Shown: positions 43,524-54,255 of the stretch, one piece after another
Layout of the letters: the number at the start of each line of letters is the position of its first letter
How positions within the stretch are numbered: the first letter of the stretch is position 1
Source of the DNA: Lacticaseibacillus parakribbianus
GTDB lineage: Bacteria > Bacillota > Bacilli > Lactobacillales > Lactobacillaceae
DNA length: 64,000 nucleotides
Direction of reading: 5' to 3'
NCBI RefSeq assembly: GCF_025490915.1
Contig: NZ_JANQBA010000005.1
Span: 124,001-188,000, forward strand
Position numbers and translations under genes: made by a program
The notes under the pieces: generated by a model
What the model was told of the DNA's origin: nothing
The model's input: only the letters and a program-made list of their open reading frames with translations
The model's database searches: none

Positions 43524-43862
43524 GTGGAGAAGAAAGATCTCTATGACGGCTTTTTGCAGTTAGAACACGAGACTTCGGCCATCCTGGCGCAGCTGGCGGC
43601 CCTGAAAACGGACATGGCGACGGTGCTGGAGAAGAACGCGGAGCTTGAAATCGAGAACCGCCACCTGCGCGAGCACTTGGAGGAACTGCAAAAAAGCAGC
43701 GACCACAAGTCGACCGGCGCCGTGGAGCTGTCCAAGTCCAAGCTAAACCTGGAGAACCTGTACGAGGAAGGCTTCCACGTCTGCCCGTACATGTACGGCC
43801 AGCGCCGGGTCAACGATGAGCCCTGCGCCTTTTGCGTCGACATCATCTACGGTGAACACTGA
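43524..43862 (+). CDS. yabA: Replication initiation control protein YabA
   Basis: This 112-residue protein has an N-terminal coiled coil (leucine-zipper-like, 1-60) and a C-terminal zinc motif [13 protein letters not shown]. It tethers DnaA to DnaN to restrain initiation. The start is a GTG after GGAGGTGAG. It overlaps rsmI by one base. The 198-bp gap before it has short direct repeats of TTGGCGCGAAG (about 43390-43415). Confidence 0.95.
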   Translation: MEKKDLYDGFLQLEHETSAILAQLAALKTDMATVLEKNAELEIENRHLREHLEELQKSSDHKSTGAVELSKSKLNLENLYEEGFHVCPYMYGQRRVNDEPCAFCVDIIYGEH

Positions 43863-44731
43863 TGGGCGTGAAACAGCAAAAAAGCTTCGCCGAACACGAC
43901 GTCGGCACCTTGTACCTGGTGCCGACGCCGATTGGCAACCTCGAGGACATGACGGTTCGCGCCGTTCACGTCCTGCAGCAGGTCGCGGTGATCGCCGCCG
44001 AGGACACGCGCAACACGCAGAAGCTCTTGAACCACTTCGACATCGCGACCAAGCAGATCAGCTTCCACGAGCACAACACCCAAGCCCGGATTCCCGAGCT
44101 GCTGGCCCGGCTGCAAAATGGCGACAGCATCGCGCAGGTCTCGGATGCGGGGATGCCGTCGATCTCCGATCCCGGCAAGGAGCTGGTCGCCGCGGCGATT
44201 GAGGCCGGGATTCCCGTGGTGCCGCTGCCCGGCGCCAACGCCGCGACCACGGCACTGATCGCCTCGGGACTGCCGCCGCAGCCGTTCATGTTCTACGGCT
44301 TCCTGCCGCGCAAGGCTAGCGAGCAGAAGGCGGCGCTTGAGGCGCTGGCGACGCAGCCGCAGACCGTGATTTTCTACGAGTCGCCGTACCGCCTGGCCAA
44401 AACGCTGACGAGCATCGCCGCGGTGTTCGGCGACCGGCCGGCGGTGCTGGCCCGGGAGCTGACCAAGAAATTCGAGGAGTTCGCCCGAGGCAGCCTGCTT
44501 GAACTGGCCGACTGGGCGGTCGACAACGCGCGTGGCGAGTTCGTCGTGATGGTCGGCCCGGCGCCGGTCGTCGCCCCGACGCCAAGCACCGTGCCGCTGC
44601 GTGAGCAGGTCGAGGCGCTGGTGGCGGCCGGGGCCCGCCCCAACGACGCGATCAAGACCGTGGCCAAGCAAAACGGTCTGAAGAAGCAGGCGGTCTATGC
44701 TGCCTATCACGAATTGGAGGCGCCGCAATGA
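43862..44731 (+). CDS. rsmI: 16S rRNA (cytidine-2'-O)-methyltransferase RsmI
   Basis: This 289-residue tetrapyrrole-methylase-fold enzyme has YLVPTPIGNLEDMTVRA and EDTRNTQKLL near the N-terminus, and SDAGMPSISDPG plus PLPGANAATTAL in the SAM-binding core. It methylates C1402 of 16S rRNA. The start overlaps the yabA stop (TGATG), and the stop overlaps the next gene by 4 bp. Confidence 0.96.
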   Translation: MGVKQQKSFAEHDVGTLYLVPTPIGNLEDMTVRAVHVLQQVAVIAAEDTRNTQKLLNHFDIATKQISFHEHNTQARIPELLARLQNGDSIAQVSDAGMPSISDPGKELVAAAIEAGIPVVPLPGANAATTALIASGLPPQPFMFYGFLPRKASEQKAALEALATQPQTVIFYESPYRLAKTLTSIAAVFGDRPAVLARELTKKFEEFARGSLLELADWAVDNARGEFVVMVGPAPVVAPTPSTVPLREQVEALVAAGARPNDAIKTVAKQNGLKKQAVYAAYHELEAPQ

Positions 44732-45450
44732 TCTACGAAGAAGCGGTCACCGTGCCTTTTTTCCTCGGCACCAAGACCGGCAACCTGAGCCTGGCCACCC
44801 TGACCAACATCATGCTCCTGACGTCCGAGCACCAGCTGGACCGGCTGGACGCCGGCATCGCGGCGCTGGCCAAGCACGGCGCCGGTTGGGTGATCACGCA
44901 GTACCACATCGCAATCACCCGGATGCCCAAGGTCGAGGAGCCACTGGTGGTCGGCACGGAGGCGTCCGGCTACAACAAGCTGATGACCTACCGCGAGTAC
45001 TGGGTCAAAGACCCCGCCGGCAACACGCTGGCGACGATGAGCGGCGCGTGGGTGATGATGGACCTGACGACCCGCAAGCTAATTCCCATCATCGAGAGCT
45101 TCGCGGCCAAGGTCGAGGCACCCAAAACGACCAAGGTGCGGCGCTACCCGCGGCTGCCCAAGCTCACGGACTTCGCGCATCGCCAGCCTTACACCGTGCG
45201 GTACTTCGACATCGACGGCAACGGCCACGTGAACAACACCCATTACATGGAGTGGATGGAAGACGCGCTAGGGGCGGATTTTCTGACGCACCACCGGCTG
45301 ACCGGCGTCGACATCAAGTTCGCGCGTGAGGTCACGTACGGCAGCACGGTCGAGTCGGCCTACACCATCGACGGCACGGCCTCGCACCACCAGATTTCGG
45401 TAGCCGGGGCGGATAACGCGACGGCGACGATGACCTGGGAGACAATCTGA
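44728..45450 (+). CDS. Acyl-ACP thioesterase
   Basis: This 240-residue protein belongs to the FatA/FatB (PF01643) family with two hot-dog domains. The catalytic segment is DIDGNGHVNNTHYMEWMEDAL in the second domain. It releases fatty acids from acyl carrier protein, affecting membrane lipid supply. It is coupled to rsmI by a 4-bp overlap and ended by a strong terminator. Confidence 0.93.
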   Translation: MIYEEAVTVPFFLGTKTGNLSLATLTNIMLLTSEHQLDRLDAGIAALAKHGAGWVITQYHIAITRMPKVEEPLVVGTEASGYNKLMTYREYWVKDPAGNTLATMSGAWVMMDLTTRKLIPIIESFAAKVEAPKTTKVRRYPRLPKLTDFAHRQPYTVRYFDIDGNGHVNNTHYMEWMEDALGADFLTHHRLTGVDIKFAREVTYGSTVESAYTIDGTASHHQISVAGADNATATMTWETI

Positions 45451-45454
45451 AGCA

Positions 45455-45485
45455 GGCGGCACCCATCATTGGGTGCCGCCTTTTT
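45455..45485 (+). terminator. Terminator of the tmk-thioesterase operon
   Basis: Eleven-bp arms GGCGGCACCCA/TGGGTGCCGCC with a 4-nt loop are followed by TTTTT. Confidence 0.95.
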
Positions 45486-45675
45486 CTCACCGATTGATTG
45501 GAATTTTCTCATGGTTTTCACGTAATGAAATTTTCAATGGTCGCTTTCATTATGGCGCTTGCGATGGCGAAAAATAGGCGTGGTAAGGCCTGAAAAATCT
45601 GAAATCGGCTTCACAAAGCGCTGGCCAGCCGCCACAATCTGGCGTAGAATGAAATGAGAGAAGGGTGGGGAGCAG

Positions 45676-46452
45676 ATGAATAAGCGACTATTGTTGATTC
45701 CGGCGATCCTCTTGCTGAGCGGCGCGGGTTACGTCGCCAGCCGTGCCGGCGCGGCGCCGCAGGCCGAGGCCGAGCACACCGTAGTGGTGGCCCGGCACGT
45801 TGGTAAGACGGTGCGAGCCGGCCAGGCGACCCGGGTGGCGGCCCGGCAGGCGACCAGCGACTTGGCCGCCCTGAAGGCCACGCTTGAGGCGCAGCTGCCG
45901 GGCGTCAAGGTGCCGACCGTCAACCCCTTCGGCGACGGCGTGACCGTCCACACCAAGGCGACCGGCAGCGTCGGCGATTACCGGCTGCTTTTTGCCGAGC
46001 ATGCCGCGCAGCTGACGACCACGACGGCCCCCCTGGCGCTCAAAAAGGTGACGCCGACCAGCACAGCCCAGGCGCAGACCGAGGCCGGCAAGCTCGCCTA
46101 CCGCGCCCCCGATCCGGACAAGACCAAGACGACCCTTGGGGCCGGCCTCACCGGCACCGTCAGCACCGCCACCGGGCAGTCAACCGTGAGCTGGCGGCAG
46201 GGTGATTACGCAATCATCGTCGCCGACGACCAGCAGGATCCCACCGAGGCCAAGGAGCTGGCCAAGAACGTCGTCAGCGTCCTGGCCAGCAACGCCTTGC
46301 CACGAACCGCGACGCGCGGCGCCATCGTGCTGCACGTCGCCGATGGCACCAAGCGCCAGAACACGGTGAGCTGGCGCGAGACCAGCGCCTACTACACCAT
46401 CAGCGGCGACAACGCGATGGCGACGCTGCGCCTGGCGTTCGGCGTTCGCTAA
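45676..46452 (+). CDS. Secreted hypothetical protein
   Basis: This 258-residue protein has a signal peptide (LLLIPAILLLSGAGYVASRAGA), no lipobox and no LPXTG motif. It is Ala/Thr-rich. Two stretches, STVSWRQGDYAIIVADD and NTVSWRETSAYYTISGDN, look like an internal repeat and suggest two related beta domains. Family not recognised. The ATG follows GGGGAGC. A terminator follows the gene. Confidence 0.75.
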   Translation: MNKRLLLIPAILLLSGAGYVASRAGAAPQAEAEHTVVVARHVGKTVRAGQATRVAARQATSDLAALKATLEAQLPGVKVPTVNPFGDGVTVHTKATGSVGDYRLLFAEHAAQLTTTTAPLALKKVTPTSTAQAQTEAGKLAYRAPDPDKTKTTLGAGLTGTVSTATGQSTVSWRQGDYAIIVADDQQDPTEAKELAKNVVSVLASNALPRTATRGAIVLHVADGTKRQNTVSWRETSAYYTISGDNAMATLRLAFGVR

Positions 46453-46472
46453 CTTAACCGAATTGGCAAAAT

Positions 46473-46517
46473 AGCGTCACAACTTTGCAGCGATTGCGAA
46501 GTTGTGACGCTGTTTTT
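46473..46517 (+). terminator. Terminator of the secreted protein gene
   Basis: Thirteen-bp arms (46473-46485 and 46499-46511) are followed by GTTTTT. Confidence 0.9.
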
Positions 46518-46545
46518 GACTGGCCCCGAGGCGGCGGTTAATTGC

Positions 46546-46629
46546 CGATTCGAGGTTCGATTCGAAGCGTGGTTTGAAGTGGGGTTCAAAGTGCGATTCG
46601 AAATGCGATTCAAAATGCGATTCAAAGTA
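46546..46629. repeat. Degenerate 12-bp tandem repeat (seven units)
   Basis: Seven units of the form CGATTCRAARTG run without gaps. The unit length is a multiple of three, and the minus strand could encode a repeated FESH tetrapeptide, but that frame lacks a ribosome site. The rest of 46453-46749 shows no gene. Confidence 0.8.
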
Positions 46630-46749
46630 CACTCCCGGGTGTTGGCCGCGGAATTGAGTCGCGGTGACGACTCGGGGAGGCATTCCGGTCGTCACCGGGC
46701 CAAGGGCGTGGCGTGGGTCTGCACCGCGAAGGCGCCGGCTGTACGGTGA

Positions 46750-48585
46750 CTAGACGCGCTTGCGGCGGCTTTCGGCCAGACCGAATAGTCCGGCCAAGGC
46801 GACCAGGAGGCCGGCGCCGCTCAGCAGGCGGTTTTGCTCGGCACCGGTTTGCGGCAGCGTGGCCCGACCGCTGCGGGTGTGAACGCGGCCGGTCGCGCTG
46901 AGGCCCTTCGACTGACCGCCGGCCGTAGGAATGCCCTTCGACGACGTCGGCGTGGTGACCGGCACGGCCGGGGTGGTTGCGGTGGCCGGGGTCACTTCGG
47001 CTGGCTTCGGGGCCGGCTTCGACCCAGGTTCCGGCGTTGGCTTCGGTTCAGGTGCTGGGTTTGGTTCAGGCGTCGGTTCCGGGGTCGGCTTCAGTTCTGG
47101 CTCCGGGGTCGGTTTCAGCTCAGGCTTCGACTCAGGCTCCGGCTTTGGTGCGGGTTCTGGGGTTGGTTCCGGCTCTGGCGTCGGGGTCGGCTTCTCCCCA
47201 ATTTCGGGAGCCGGGATAATCAGTTCAGGCTTGGGCCCAACGTGGTTGGCCCAGACCAACTGACCGGCGGCAAACCCTTTCTGCAGGGCCTCCTGTTCCT
47301 CGGCGCTGAGGCCTGCCAACACGCTGGTCGGCAGGAAGGCGGCGCCGGTTTGGCCAATCATCAGGCCCTTGGCGTAGGCGTCGGTTGCGGACTGGCTGGC
47401 GCCGGTTTGGTTGGCGCTGCCTTGCGCAGAAGCATCGGTGTTGGGCTTGGTCTTGGCGTCGAGGCGGTTGGCCCAAAGCGTGTGACCGGCGGCAAACCCT
47501 TTCTGCAGGGCGTCTTTCTCCTCGACGCTGAGACCTGCCAACACGCTGGTCGGCAGGAAGGCGGCGCCGGTTTGGCCGATCATCAGGCCCTTGGCGTAGG
47601 CGTCAGTTGCGGCCTGGCTGGCGCCGGATTGGTTGGCGCTGCCTTGCGCAGAAGCATCGGTGTTCGGACCGGCGTGGTTGTAGTCCGGTCGGCCGGCGCC
47701 GGCTTGGTCGGTGGCGCCTTGCGAAGCCGCATCGGTATTCGGACCGGCGTGGTTGTAGTCCGGTCGGCCGGCACCGGTTTGGTCGGTGGCGCCTTGCGAC
47801 GACGCGTCAGTGTTCGGACCGGCGTGATTGTAGTCCGGTCGGCCTGCACCGGTTTGGTCGGTAGCGCCTTGCGAAGTCGTGTCGGTGTTCGGACCGGCGT
47901 GGTTGTAGTCGGGCCGGCTGGCGCCGGTTTGGTCGGTGGCGCCTTGCGAAGCCGCATCGGTGTTCGGACCGGCGTGATTGTAGTCCGGTCGGCCTGCACC
48001 GGTTTGGTCGGTAGCGCCTTGCGAAGCCGCGTCGGTATTCGGACCAGCCTGATTGTAGTCCGGTCGGCCGGCACCGGTTTGGTCGGTGGCGCCTTGCGCC
48101 GCCGCGTCGGTGTTCGGACCAGCCTGGTTGTAGTCCGGTCGGCCGGCACCGGTTTGGTCGGTGGTGCCTTGCGCCGACGCATCGGTGTTCGGACCGGCGT
48201 GGTTGTAGTCCGGTCGGCCGGCACCGGTTTGGTCGGTGGCGCCTTGCGCCGCCGCGTCGGTGTTCGGGCCGGCCTGGTTGTAGTCCGGTCGGCCGGCACC
48301 GGTTTGGTCGGTAGTGCCTTGTGACGACGCGTCGGTATTCGGGCGAGCCTGGTTGTTACTTGGACGGCCGAGGCCGGTTTGGTCGGCGGCGCCGTTTTCC
48401 GTGGCGTCGGTGATCGGTGCGGTTGGGGCGGCGGTGACGCCGGCCTGGCTGACCATCACGCTGGCGGCGCTGACGGGCCGGCCGTTCAGCGCTTGGAAGC
48501 TGAGCAGGGTCGTGGCGGCGAGGGCGGCGGTCACCCAAATGCGGTGGCGATTCTTCCGGGTCGTGCTGCTGCGAAGCTCTGTCAT
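46750..48585 (-). CDS. LPXTG cell-wall-anchored repeat protein
   Basis: This 611-residue surface protein has a signal peptide ending near VSAA and ten 25-residue repeats (about 73-322) of the form GRPDYN-[QH]-AGPNTD-xx-x-QG-x-TDQTGA. Two larger modules contain [18 protein letters not shown], followed by a wall-spanning Pro/Glu-rich PEPTPEP segment. The sortase signal LPQTG is at about 577, with a membrane helix and a basic tail (RRKRV). The ATG follows AAGGAGG. Ligand unknown; adhesion or biofilm roles are typical. Repeat number is likely to vary between strains. Confidence 0.92.
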   Translation of the reverse strand: MTELRSSTTRKNRHRIWVTAALAATTLLSFQALNGRPVSAASVMVSQAGVTAAPTAPITDATENGAADQTGLGRPSNNQARPNTDASSQGTTDQTGAGRPDYNQAGPNTDAAAQGATDQTGAGRPDYNHAGPNTDASAQGTTDQTGAGRPDYNQAGPNTDAAAQGATDQTGAGRPDYNQAGPNTDAASQGATDQTGAGRPDYNHAGPNTDAASQGATDQTGASRPDYNHAGPNTDTTSQGATDQTGAGRPDYNHAGPNTDASSQGATDQTGAGRPDYNHAGPNTDAASQGATDQAGAGRPDYNHAGPNTDASAQGSANQSGASQAATDAYAKGLMIGQTGAAFLPTSVLAGLSVEEKDALQKGFAAGHTLWANRLDAKTKPNTDASAQGSANQTGASQSATDAYAKGLMIGQTGAAFLPTSVLAGLSAEEQEALQKGFAAGQLVWANHVGPKPELIIPAPEIGEKPTPTPEPEPTPEPAPKPEPESKPELKPTPEPELKPTPEPTPEPNPAPEPKPTPEPGSKPAPKPAEVTPATATTPAVPVTTPTSSKGIPTAGGQSKGLSATGRVHTRSGRATLPQTGAEQNRLLSGAGLLVALAGLFGLAESRRKRV

Positions 48586-48633
48586 AAGTTTCCTCCTTGG
48601 GAAGCGGGTTTGATGAGTGGTCTCATCCGCCTC

Positions 48634-48662
48634 AGTATACGGAGTGTCACGACACGGGTCAA
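48634..48662 (-). promoter_or_regulatory. Promoter of the LPXTG protein gene
   Basis: On the minus strand TTGACC (48657-48662), a 17-bp spacer and TATACT (48634-48639) lie about 50 bp before the start. Confidence 0.85.
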
Positions 48663-48911
48663 TTGGGTTGTGTACCACCTAATGCCGGCCTCAATTAAAA
48701 TCACAATATCCGCGACTTGTGCCGGCGGTGGCCGCTTCACCGGCCGTGTGGTCTTTGAGGCGGGGGCCGTCGCTGGACCGGCGCGTTGTTGCCACCAAAG
48801 TTTTAGTTCATGAAAAGGGCGTGGCGGTGTGGTGGCAGGCGCCACAGACGCCGGCCATCAGATGCCAAGAAGCCGCGGCGGCGGTGTGATTGCGTGACTC
48901 AGCGCCATGCC
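48663..48911. other. Intergenic region upstream of the LPXTG gene
   Basis: About 250 bp in which I see no gene and no clear structure besides the promoter to its left and the glycosylase operon terminator to its right. Confidence 0.4.
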
Positions 48912-48944
48912 AAAAAAGCACCGCCGCATCAAGTGCGGCGGTGC
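48912..48944 (-). terminator. Terminator of the asparaginase-glycosylase operon
   Basis: Eleven-bp arms (48918-48928 and 48934-48944) are followed by six T residues on the minus strand (48912-48917), about 50 bp beyond the glycosylase stop. Confidence 0.93.
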
Positions 48945-48996
48945 AATCATCGACGGTGCAATCAATCACCCAGCGGTCGCTTGGCGGTTCGGGGCA

Positions 48997-49645
48997 TCAG
49001 GCCAGTGGCGCCCTCAGCGGCGTCAGGCGGCCACCGGCCAGGGGACTGGCGGCGAAGTCGGCCGGGGTCTTGACCGTTTTGCCGAAGTTGTCGATCAGGC
49101 CGTGGAATTCCTGGGCGTCGTGCAGCGACCAGCCGGCGACCGCCTGCGTCACCTTGGCCAGCGCCTGGTAGGTCGCATACGGCCGGCCGAGGAAGCCGAA
49201 CAGGCGCCTGGCGTAGGCGTCGGCGACGAAGGTGGGCTGATCGAAGACGAACAGCCGCGCCGCGTCCGCGGTTTCCTGGCCGATGCCGCGCAGGGCCAAC
49301 AGCTGCGCTCGCAGCGTCGCCGGCGGGAAGCCGCCGATGAAAGCGAGGTCGAAGTCCCAATGCGCCAGCCAGGCGAAGAGGCCGACCAACGCCCGACTCT
49401 TGTTTTGGTAAAAACCGCTGGGGCGAATCAGCGGCACCCAGTCGGCCTGGGTCAAGGCGGCCAGCTGGTCGGGGGCAAAGCCGGTCGTCTCACGCAGGTT
49501 GGCCAGGCTGCGGTCGACGTTGGCCCAGTTGGTGTTTTGGACCAGCACCGCGCCGACCAGGATTTCGTACTTGGAGTCGGCCGGCCACCAGCCGCTGGGT
49601 CCAAGCGCCTGGCCGAGTTGCGCGTAAAGGTCGGTCAAGGACCAC

Positions 49646-49659
<14 letters not shown>
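48997..49659 (-). CDS. HhH-GPD DNA glycosylase-like protein (endonuclease III domain)
   Basis: This 220-residue protein has the helix-hairpin-helix LRGIGQETADAARLF and the conserved Asp in FVADAYARR. The position of the catalytic Lys in Endo III (GxGxKTA) is Glu here (GIGQETA), and there is no C-terminal Fe-S cysteine cluster. It is probably a glycosylase without lyase activity, in the branch that includes alkyl-base glycosylases. The start overlaps the asparaginase stop. Confidence 0.82.
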
Positions 49660-50617
<958 letters not shown>

Positions 50618-50783
50618 CAGTCGCCTCCAGAGCATGCGCGAGCGTCACGCGCCGCGTCTTCACTAGCGTAACATGCACCCGGCGCTTTGCAAGCGCAAGT
50701 TGACCAGGTCGGAAAGTTCGTGCAAAACCGATATCATTTTAAAGCATAATCCCCGAACGATAATTCGATAAGGTCGCGGTTTC

Positions 50784-50812
50784 TTGCGGTTTTTCAGAAA
50801 AAGACGTATAAT
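50784..50812 (+). promoter_or_regulatory. folT promoter
   Basis: TTGCGG (50784-50789), a 17-bp spacer and TATAAT (50807-50812), 20 bp before the riboswitch. Confidence 0.88.
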
Positions 50813-50832
50813 AAGGCCGTACCAAAAATCTA

Positions 50833-50925
50833 AGGAGTAGGACCCACCGCGTTAAGTGCCGCCGGAACGGAATGTGAACGGCGGACGAAGGCATTGCCGC
50901 GGTGGTGGGTCCGCATTCGCCGCTT
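50833..50925 (+). promoter_or_regulatory. Tetrahydrofolate (THF) riboswitch
   Basis: The aptamer has the diagnostic CGCGTTAAGTG, the arm pair GCCGCC/GGCGG, GACGAAGGC and CGCGGTGG. It is closed by GGACCCACC/GGTGGGTCC (50840-50848 with 50904-50912) and followed by GCATTCGCC. These match the folT/folE THF riboswitch of lactobacilli and streptococci. A short hairpin and the weak AAAGGGG site follow, so control is probably at translation initiation. The downstream gene is folT, as expected. Confidence 0.93.
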
Positions 50926-50953
50926 TTGGCGTCTCCGCAAAGGGGATCATCAT

Positions 50954-51475
50954 ATGCAAGCACTATCTTTGACCGGCCCGAAGCTCACTACCCGCAACCT
51001 CGTCTACATGGCGATGTTCATGGCGATGCAGGTGGTGCTGGGTCGCCTGTCGTTTGGCACGAGCTTCCTGAAGTTCAGCCCGGCCTTTTTCGCCACCATT
51101 CTGATGGCCTACTACCTGGGCCCGTGGCTGGCGGGGCTGACCGCCGCCGTCACCGACCAGTTCACCACCATCGTCTTCAACCCCGGCGCGAACTTTCCAC
51201 CGTTCACGCTGAGTGCCGTCCTGGCCGCGATCATCTACGGCGTCTTCTTCTACAATAAGAAGGTCACCGTCTGGCGCGTCGTCACCGCCGTCGGGTTGGT
51301 GATTATCATCGTGAACATCTTCATGAACACGGTGTGGATCGACATGTTGGGAACGCCGTGGCAGGGGATCATCGCTATTCGCACCGTCAAGAACCTCGCG
51401 ATGTGGCCGATTCAGGCCTTCCTGTCCTACGCGACGCTCAAGGCCGTCGAACGCATCAAGCCGCACCTCAACTGA
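50954..51475 (+). CDS. folT: ECF transporter S component for folate (FolT)
   Basis: This 173-residue protein has six membrane helices and is typical of ECF S components ([20 protein letters not shown]). The THF riboswitch upstream identifies the substrate as folates. It needs a shared EcfA-EcfA'-EcfT module encoded elsewhere. The ATG follows AAAGGGG by 10 or so nt. Confidence 0.93.
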   Translation: MQALSLTGPKLTTRNLVYMAMFMAMQVVLGRLSFGTSFLKFSPAFFATILMAYYLGPWLAGLTAAVTDQFTTIVFNPGANFPPFTLSAVLAAIIYGVFFYNKKVTVWRVVTAVGLVIIIVNIFMNTVWIDMLGTPWQGIIAIRTVKNLAMWPIQAFLSYATLKAVERIKPHLN

Positions 51476-51486
51476 ATGCAAGAGCC

Positions 51487-51510
51487 AGGGACCGCTTAGG
51501 CGGTCCCTTT
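51487..51510 (+). terminator. Terminator of folT
   Basis: Nine-bp arms AGGGACCGC/GCGGTCCCT with a 4-nt loop and a short T-tract. Confidence 0.88.
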
Positions 51511-51727
51511 GTGGTACACTAAGGGGCATGAGAAAAACGCGCGGTCAGGCGCTGGCGTCGCGTCGCGGCCGGCCAAGTTGCCGCTTCGGGCCGCTGCGAC
51601 CGGCCAAGTTGCCGCCGCCTGGTGCGAACGGGTCAGGTTAGCGCCTTGGCCCGGTGCGACCGGGGCGGGGCCGGATGCGGCCGGGGCCACCGCGCCTTGT
51701 CAGAGATAATAGGAGTTGACCTTAACC

Positions 51728-52450
51728 ATGAAGATCTTAGCGCTCGACACGTCCAATCAGGCCATGAGCGTGGCCGTGACCGACGGCGAGCTGGTGTTGG
51801 CCACGATGACCATCAACCGCAAGAAAACCCACAGCGAACAGCTCCTGCCGACGATTCATCGCCTGCTGGACGTGTCTGGCCTGGCCGCCTCGGCGCTGGA
51901 CCGGGTGGTGGTCGCGCAGGGGCCGGGTTCTTACACCGGGCTGCGCATCGCCGTCACCACGGCCAAGACCTTGGCCTACACGCTGAACCTGGAGCTGGTC
52001 GGCGTGTCCAGCCTGGCGGCGCTGGCCGCCGGGGTCACGGCGACCACCGCGGTGATTGTGCCGCTGATGGACGCCCGGCGCCACAACGTGTTCGCCGGCG
52101 GCTACCAATGGGCCAACGGGCGGCTTGAAAACGTGATTGCCGACCGCCACCTGCCGCTGGACCAGCTTTTGGCCGAGCTTGCGGTGCTCAAGCAGCCGGC
52201 CGTTTTCACCGGGCCGGACGCCGTGGCCTTCCGCGAGCCGATTCAGGCGGCGTTGGGTCACGCGGCGAGCTTTGCCGACGCCATCACGGCGCTGCCCGAT
52301 GCCGCGCGGCTGGCGCAGCTCGGCGCCTTGGCCGCCCCGGTGTCAACGCTGACCTTCGTGCCGCGCTACCTGCGGCTGACCGAGGCGGAGACCAACTGGC
52401 TGAAAACGCACGACGACAAAGGACATGCCCCTTATGTTGAGAAAGTTTAA
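51728..52450 (+). CDS. tsaB: tRNA threonylcarbamoyladenosine biosynthesis protein TsaB
   Basis: This 240-residue ASKHA-fold protein (MKILALDTSNQAMSVAV, VVVAQGPGSYTGLRIAV) partners TsaD and TsaE in making t6A37 of tRNA. The ATG at 51728 gives the standard N-terminus. The 200 bp upstream are GC-rich with a direct repeat of CCGGCCAAGTTGCCG (about 51568 and 51599). Confidence 0.95.
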   Translation: MKILALDTSNQAMSVAVTDGELVLATMTINRKKTHSEQLLPTIHRLLDVSGLAASALDRVVVAQGPGSYTGLRIAVTTAKTLAYTLNLELVGVSSLAALAAGVTATTAVIVPLMDARRHNVFAGGYQWANGRLENVIADRHLPLDQLLAELAVLKQPAVFTGPDAVAFREPIQAALGHAASFADAITALPDAARLAQLGALAAPVSTLTFVPRYLRLTEAETNWLKTHDDKGHAPYVEKV

Positions 52451-52970
52451 GTCGTGGCTCGACCACGAACCGCCGGCCAGCCTGGCCTTCGCCGAGCGGC
52501 CGCTGACCATTAACGGTGTGACCTACACGCTGCGGCGCATGCGCAACGCCGACATCGACGCGGCGCTGGGCATCGAACGCGCGGTTTACCAAGGCGACAC
52601 GCCGTGGGACCGCGTGGCCTTTTTGTCCGAGCTGCGCAAGGTGCAGCACTCGCTGTACCTGGTGCTGGCCGGCGACTACGGCATCGATGCGTTCGTCGGT
52701 GCCAGCTTCACCAGAGACGAGGCTCACATCACGAACATCGCGGTCGGCCCGTCCGTGCAGCGGCTGGGCATCGGCACCGCCTTGATGCAGGTGATGATCG
52801 ATAAGGCCTACGACTTCGGCTCCCGGCAGATGACGCTTGAGGTTCGCACCGACAACGCACCGGCCCAGGCCCTGTACCACCAGCTGGGGTTTTACGACGG
52901 GGCGATCAAGCCCGGGTATTACGTGGCCACGCACAAGGACGCCATGGACATGTGGCGGCCACTGGATTGA
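52434..52970 (+). CDS. rimI: Ribosomal protein N-acetyltransferase RimI
   Basis: This 178-residue GNAT has [17 protein letters not shown] and [19 protein letters not shown], the RimI signatures. It acetylates the N-terminus of ribosomal protein bS18. It overlaps tsaB by 17 bp; an alternative ATG 9 bp upstream is possible. tsaB-rimI-tsaD is a conserved block. Confidence 0.94.
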   Translation: MLRKFKSWLDHEPPASLAFAERPLTINGVTYTLRRMRNADIDAALGIERAVYQGDTPWDRVAFLSELRKVQHSLYLVLAGDYGIDAFVGASFTRDEAHITNIAVGPSVQRLGIGTALMQVMIDKAYDFGSRQMTLEVRTDNAPAQALYHQLGFYDGAIKPGYYVATHKDAMDMWRPLD

Positions 52971-52983
52971 AAGGACGAGTACT

Positions 52984-54189
52984 TTGAGTGAATTGATTCT
53001 AGCCTTCGAAAGCAGCTGCGACGAGACCTCGGTTGCGGTGATCGAAGACGGCACCCGCATTCTCAGCAACATCATCGCCACGCAGATCAACTCGCACAAG
53101 CGCTTCGGCGGCGTCGTGCCCGAGGTCGCCTCGCGCCACCACGTCGAGCAGATCACGGAGGTCATCGACCTGGCGCTGAAGGAGGCGCAGGTGACTTACA
53201 CCGACCTGACCGCGGTGGCCGTGACTTACGGGCCCGGTCTGGTCGGCAGCCTGATGATCGGCGTGACGGCGGCCAAAACGGTCGCGTTCGCGCATCACCT
53301 GCCGCTGATTCCGGTCAACCACATGGCCGGCCACATCTACGCCGCGCGGTTCGTGCAGCCCTTGACCTACCCGCTGCTGGCGCTGGTGGTGTCCGGCGGT
53401 CACACCGAGCTGGTGACGGTCGAAGCACCCGGTGAGTTCGCAATCATCGGCGACACCCGCGACGACGCGGCCGGCGAGGCTTACGACAAAATCGGGCGGG
53501 TGCTGGGCATTCCCTATCCCGCCGGCAAGGAGGTCGACCGGCTGGCGCATCTGGGGCAGGACACATTTCATTTTCCCCGGGCGATGGTCGACTCAGACGA
53601 CCTGGACTTTAGCTTCAGCGGCCTGAAGTCGGCGTTCATCAACACGGTTCACCACGCCGACCAGATCGGTGAGACCCTGAGCCGCGAGGACCTGGCGGCG
53701 AGCTTCCAGGCCGCGGTGATCGACGTCTTGGTGGCCAAAACCATGGCGGCCCTCGCCGCGCATCCGGTGGCCCAGCTGGTACTGGCCGGCGGGGTGGCGG
53801 CCAACCAGGGGCTTCGCGCGGCGCTGGCCGCGGCGCTGGCCACTCATCACCCCGACATCACGCTGATCGTGCCGCCGGTGCGGCTGACCGGCGATAACGC
53901 GGCGATGATCGGTGCGGCCGCTCACATCGAGCTGGCGCATCACCACCTGGCCGACGAGTCGCTGACCGCCACGCCGGGGCTGAACTTCCCCCGGGCCAGC
54001 GAGGCGGCACCAGCCGTTGCGACCGGCGCAAGCCAGCCGCAGCCGGTTGCGGCGGCGACCGAAGCGCAGGCCTTGGCCGGTCAAGCTCGCGCCGCCCAGA
54101 CCCCACAGCCCAAGTCCGGGCAACCCGACCTGGGCCACCGCGGCGAGGTCGTGCTGCCCAAGCCCGGACCGGTGCGGCGCCGCCGATAA
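52984..54189 (+). CDS. tsaD: tRNA N6-threonylcarbamoyltransferase TsaD with C-terminal extension
   Basis: This 401-residue enzyme has the start [18 protein letters not shown], metal-binding HMAGHIYAA, and [11 protein letters not shown]. It transfers the threonylcarbamoyl group to A37. Translation starts at TTG after AAAGGA. Usual TsaD length is about 340; here some 60 residues of low-complexity Ala/Gln/Pro-rich sequence follow the catalytic domain and end in GPVRRRR. The tail is probably disordered. Confidence 0.95.
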   Translation: MSELILAFESSCDETSVAVIEDGTRILSNIIATQINSHKRFGGVVPEVASRHHVEQITEVIDLALKEAQVTYTDLTAVAVTYGPGLVGSLMIGVTAAKTVAFAHHLPLIPVNHMAGHIYAARFVQPLTYPLLALVVSGGHTELVTVEAPGEFAIIGDTRDDAAGEAYDKIGRVLGIPYPAGKEVDRLAHLGQDTFHFPRAMVDSDDLDFSFSGLKSAFINTVHHADQIGETLSREDLAASFQAAVIDVLVAKTMAALAAHPVAQLVLAGGVAANQGLRAALAAALATHHPDITLIVPPVRLTGDNAAMIGAAAHIELAHHHLADESLTATPGLNFPRASEAAPAVATGASQPQPVAAATEAQALAGQARAAQTPQPKSGQPDLGHRGEVVLPKPGPVRRRR

Positions 54190-54196
54190 TCGAAAA

Positions 54197-54252
54197 ACAA
54201 ACAGCGGCCCGGTCGCACTTCGCAATGGAAGTGCGGCCGGGCCGCTGTTTGG
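54197..54252. terminator. Bidirectional terminator between tsaD and the ABC-F gene
   Basis: A very long near-perfect stem, AAACAGCGGCCCGG.. with ..CCGGGCCGCTGTTT, has A and T tracts on both sides and lies between convergent genes. Confidence 0.95.
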
Positions 54253-54255
54253 GCC

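Noticed and set aside
46477-46695. 72-residue minus-strand peptide with FESH repeats
   Set aside because: It is produced by the 12-bp tandem repeat, has no ribosome site and overlaps the terminator of the upstream gene.
47640-48350. Intergenic or CRISPR-like DNA repeats
   Set aside because: The 75-bp periodicity is in frame with the LPXTG protein and encodes its 25-residue repeats.
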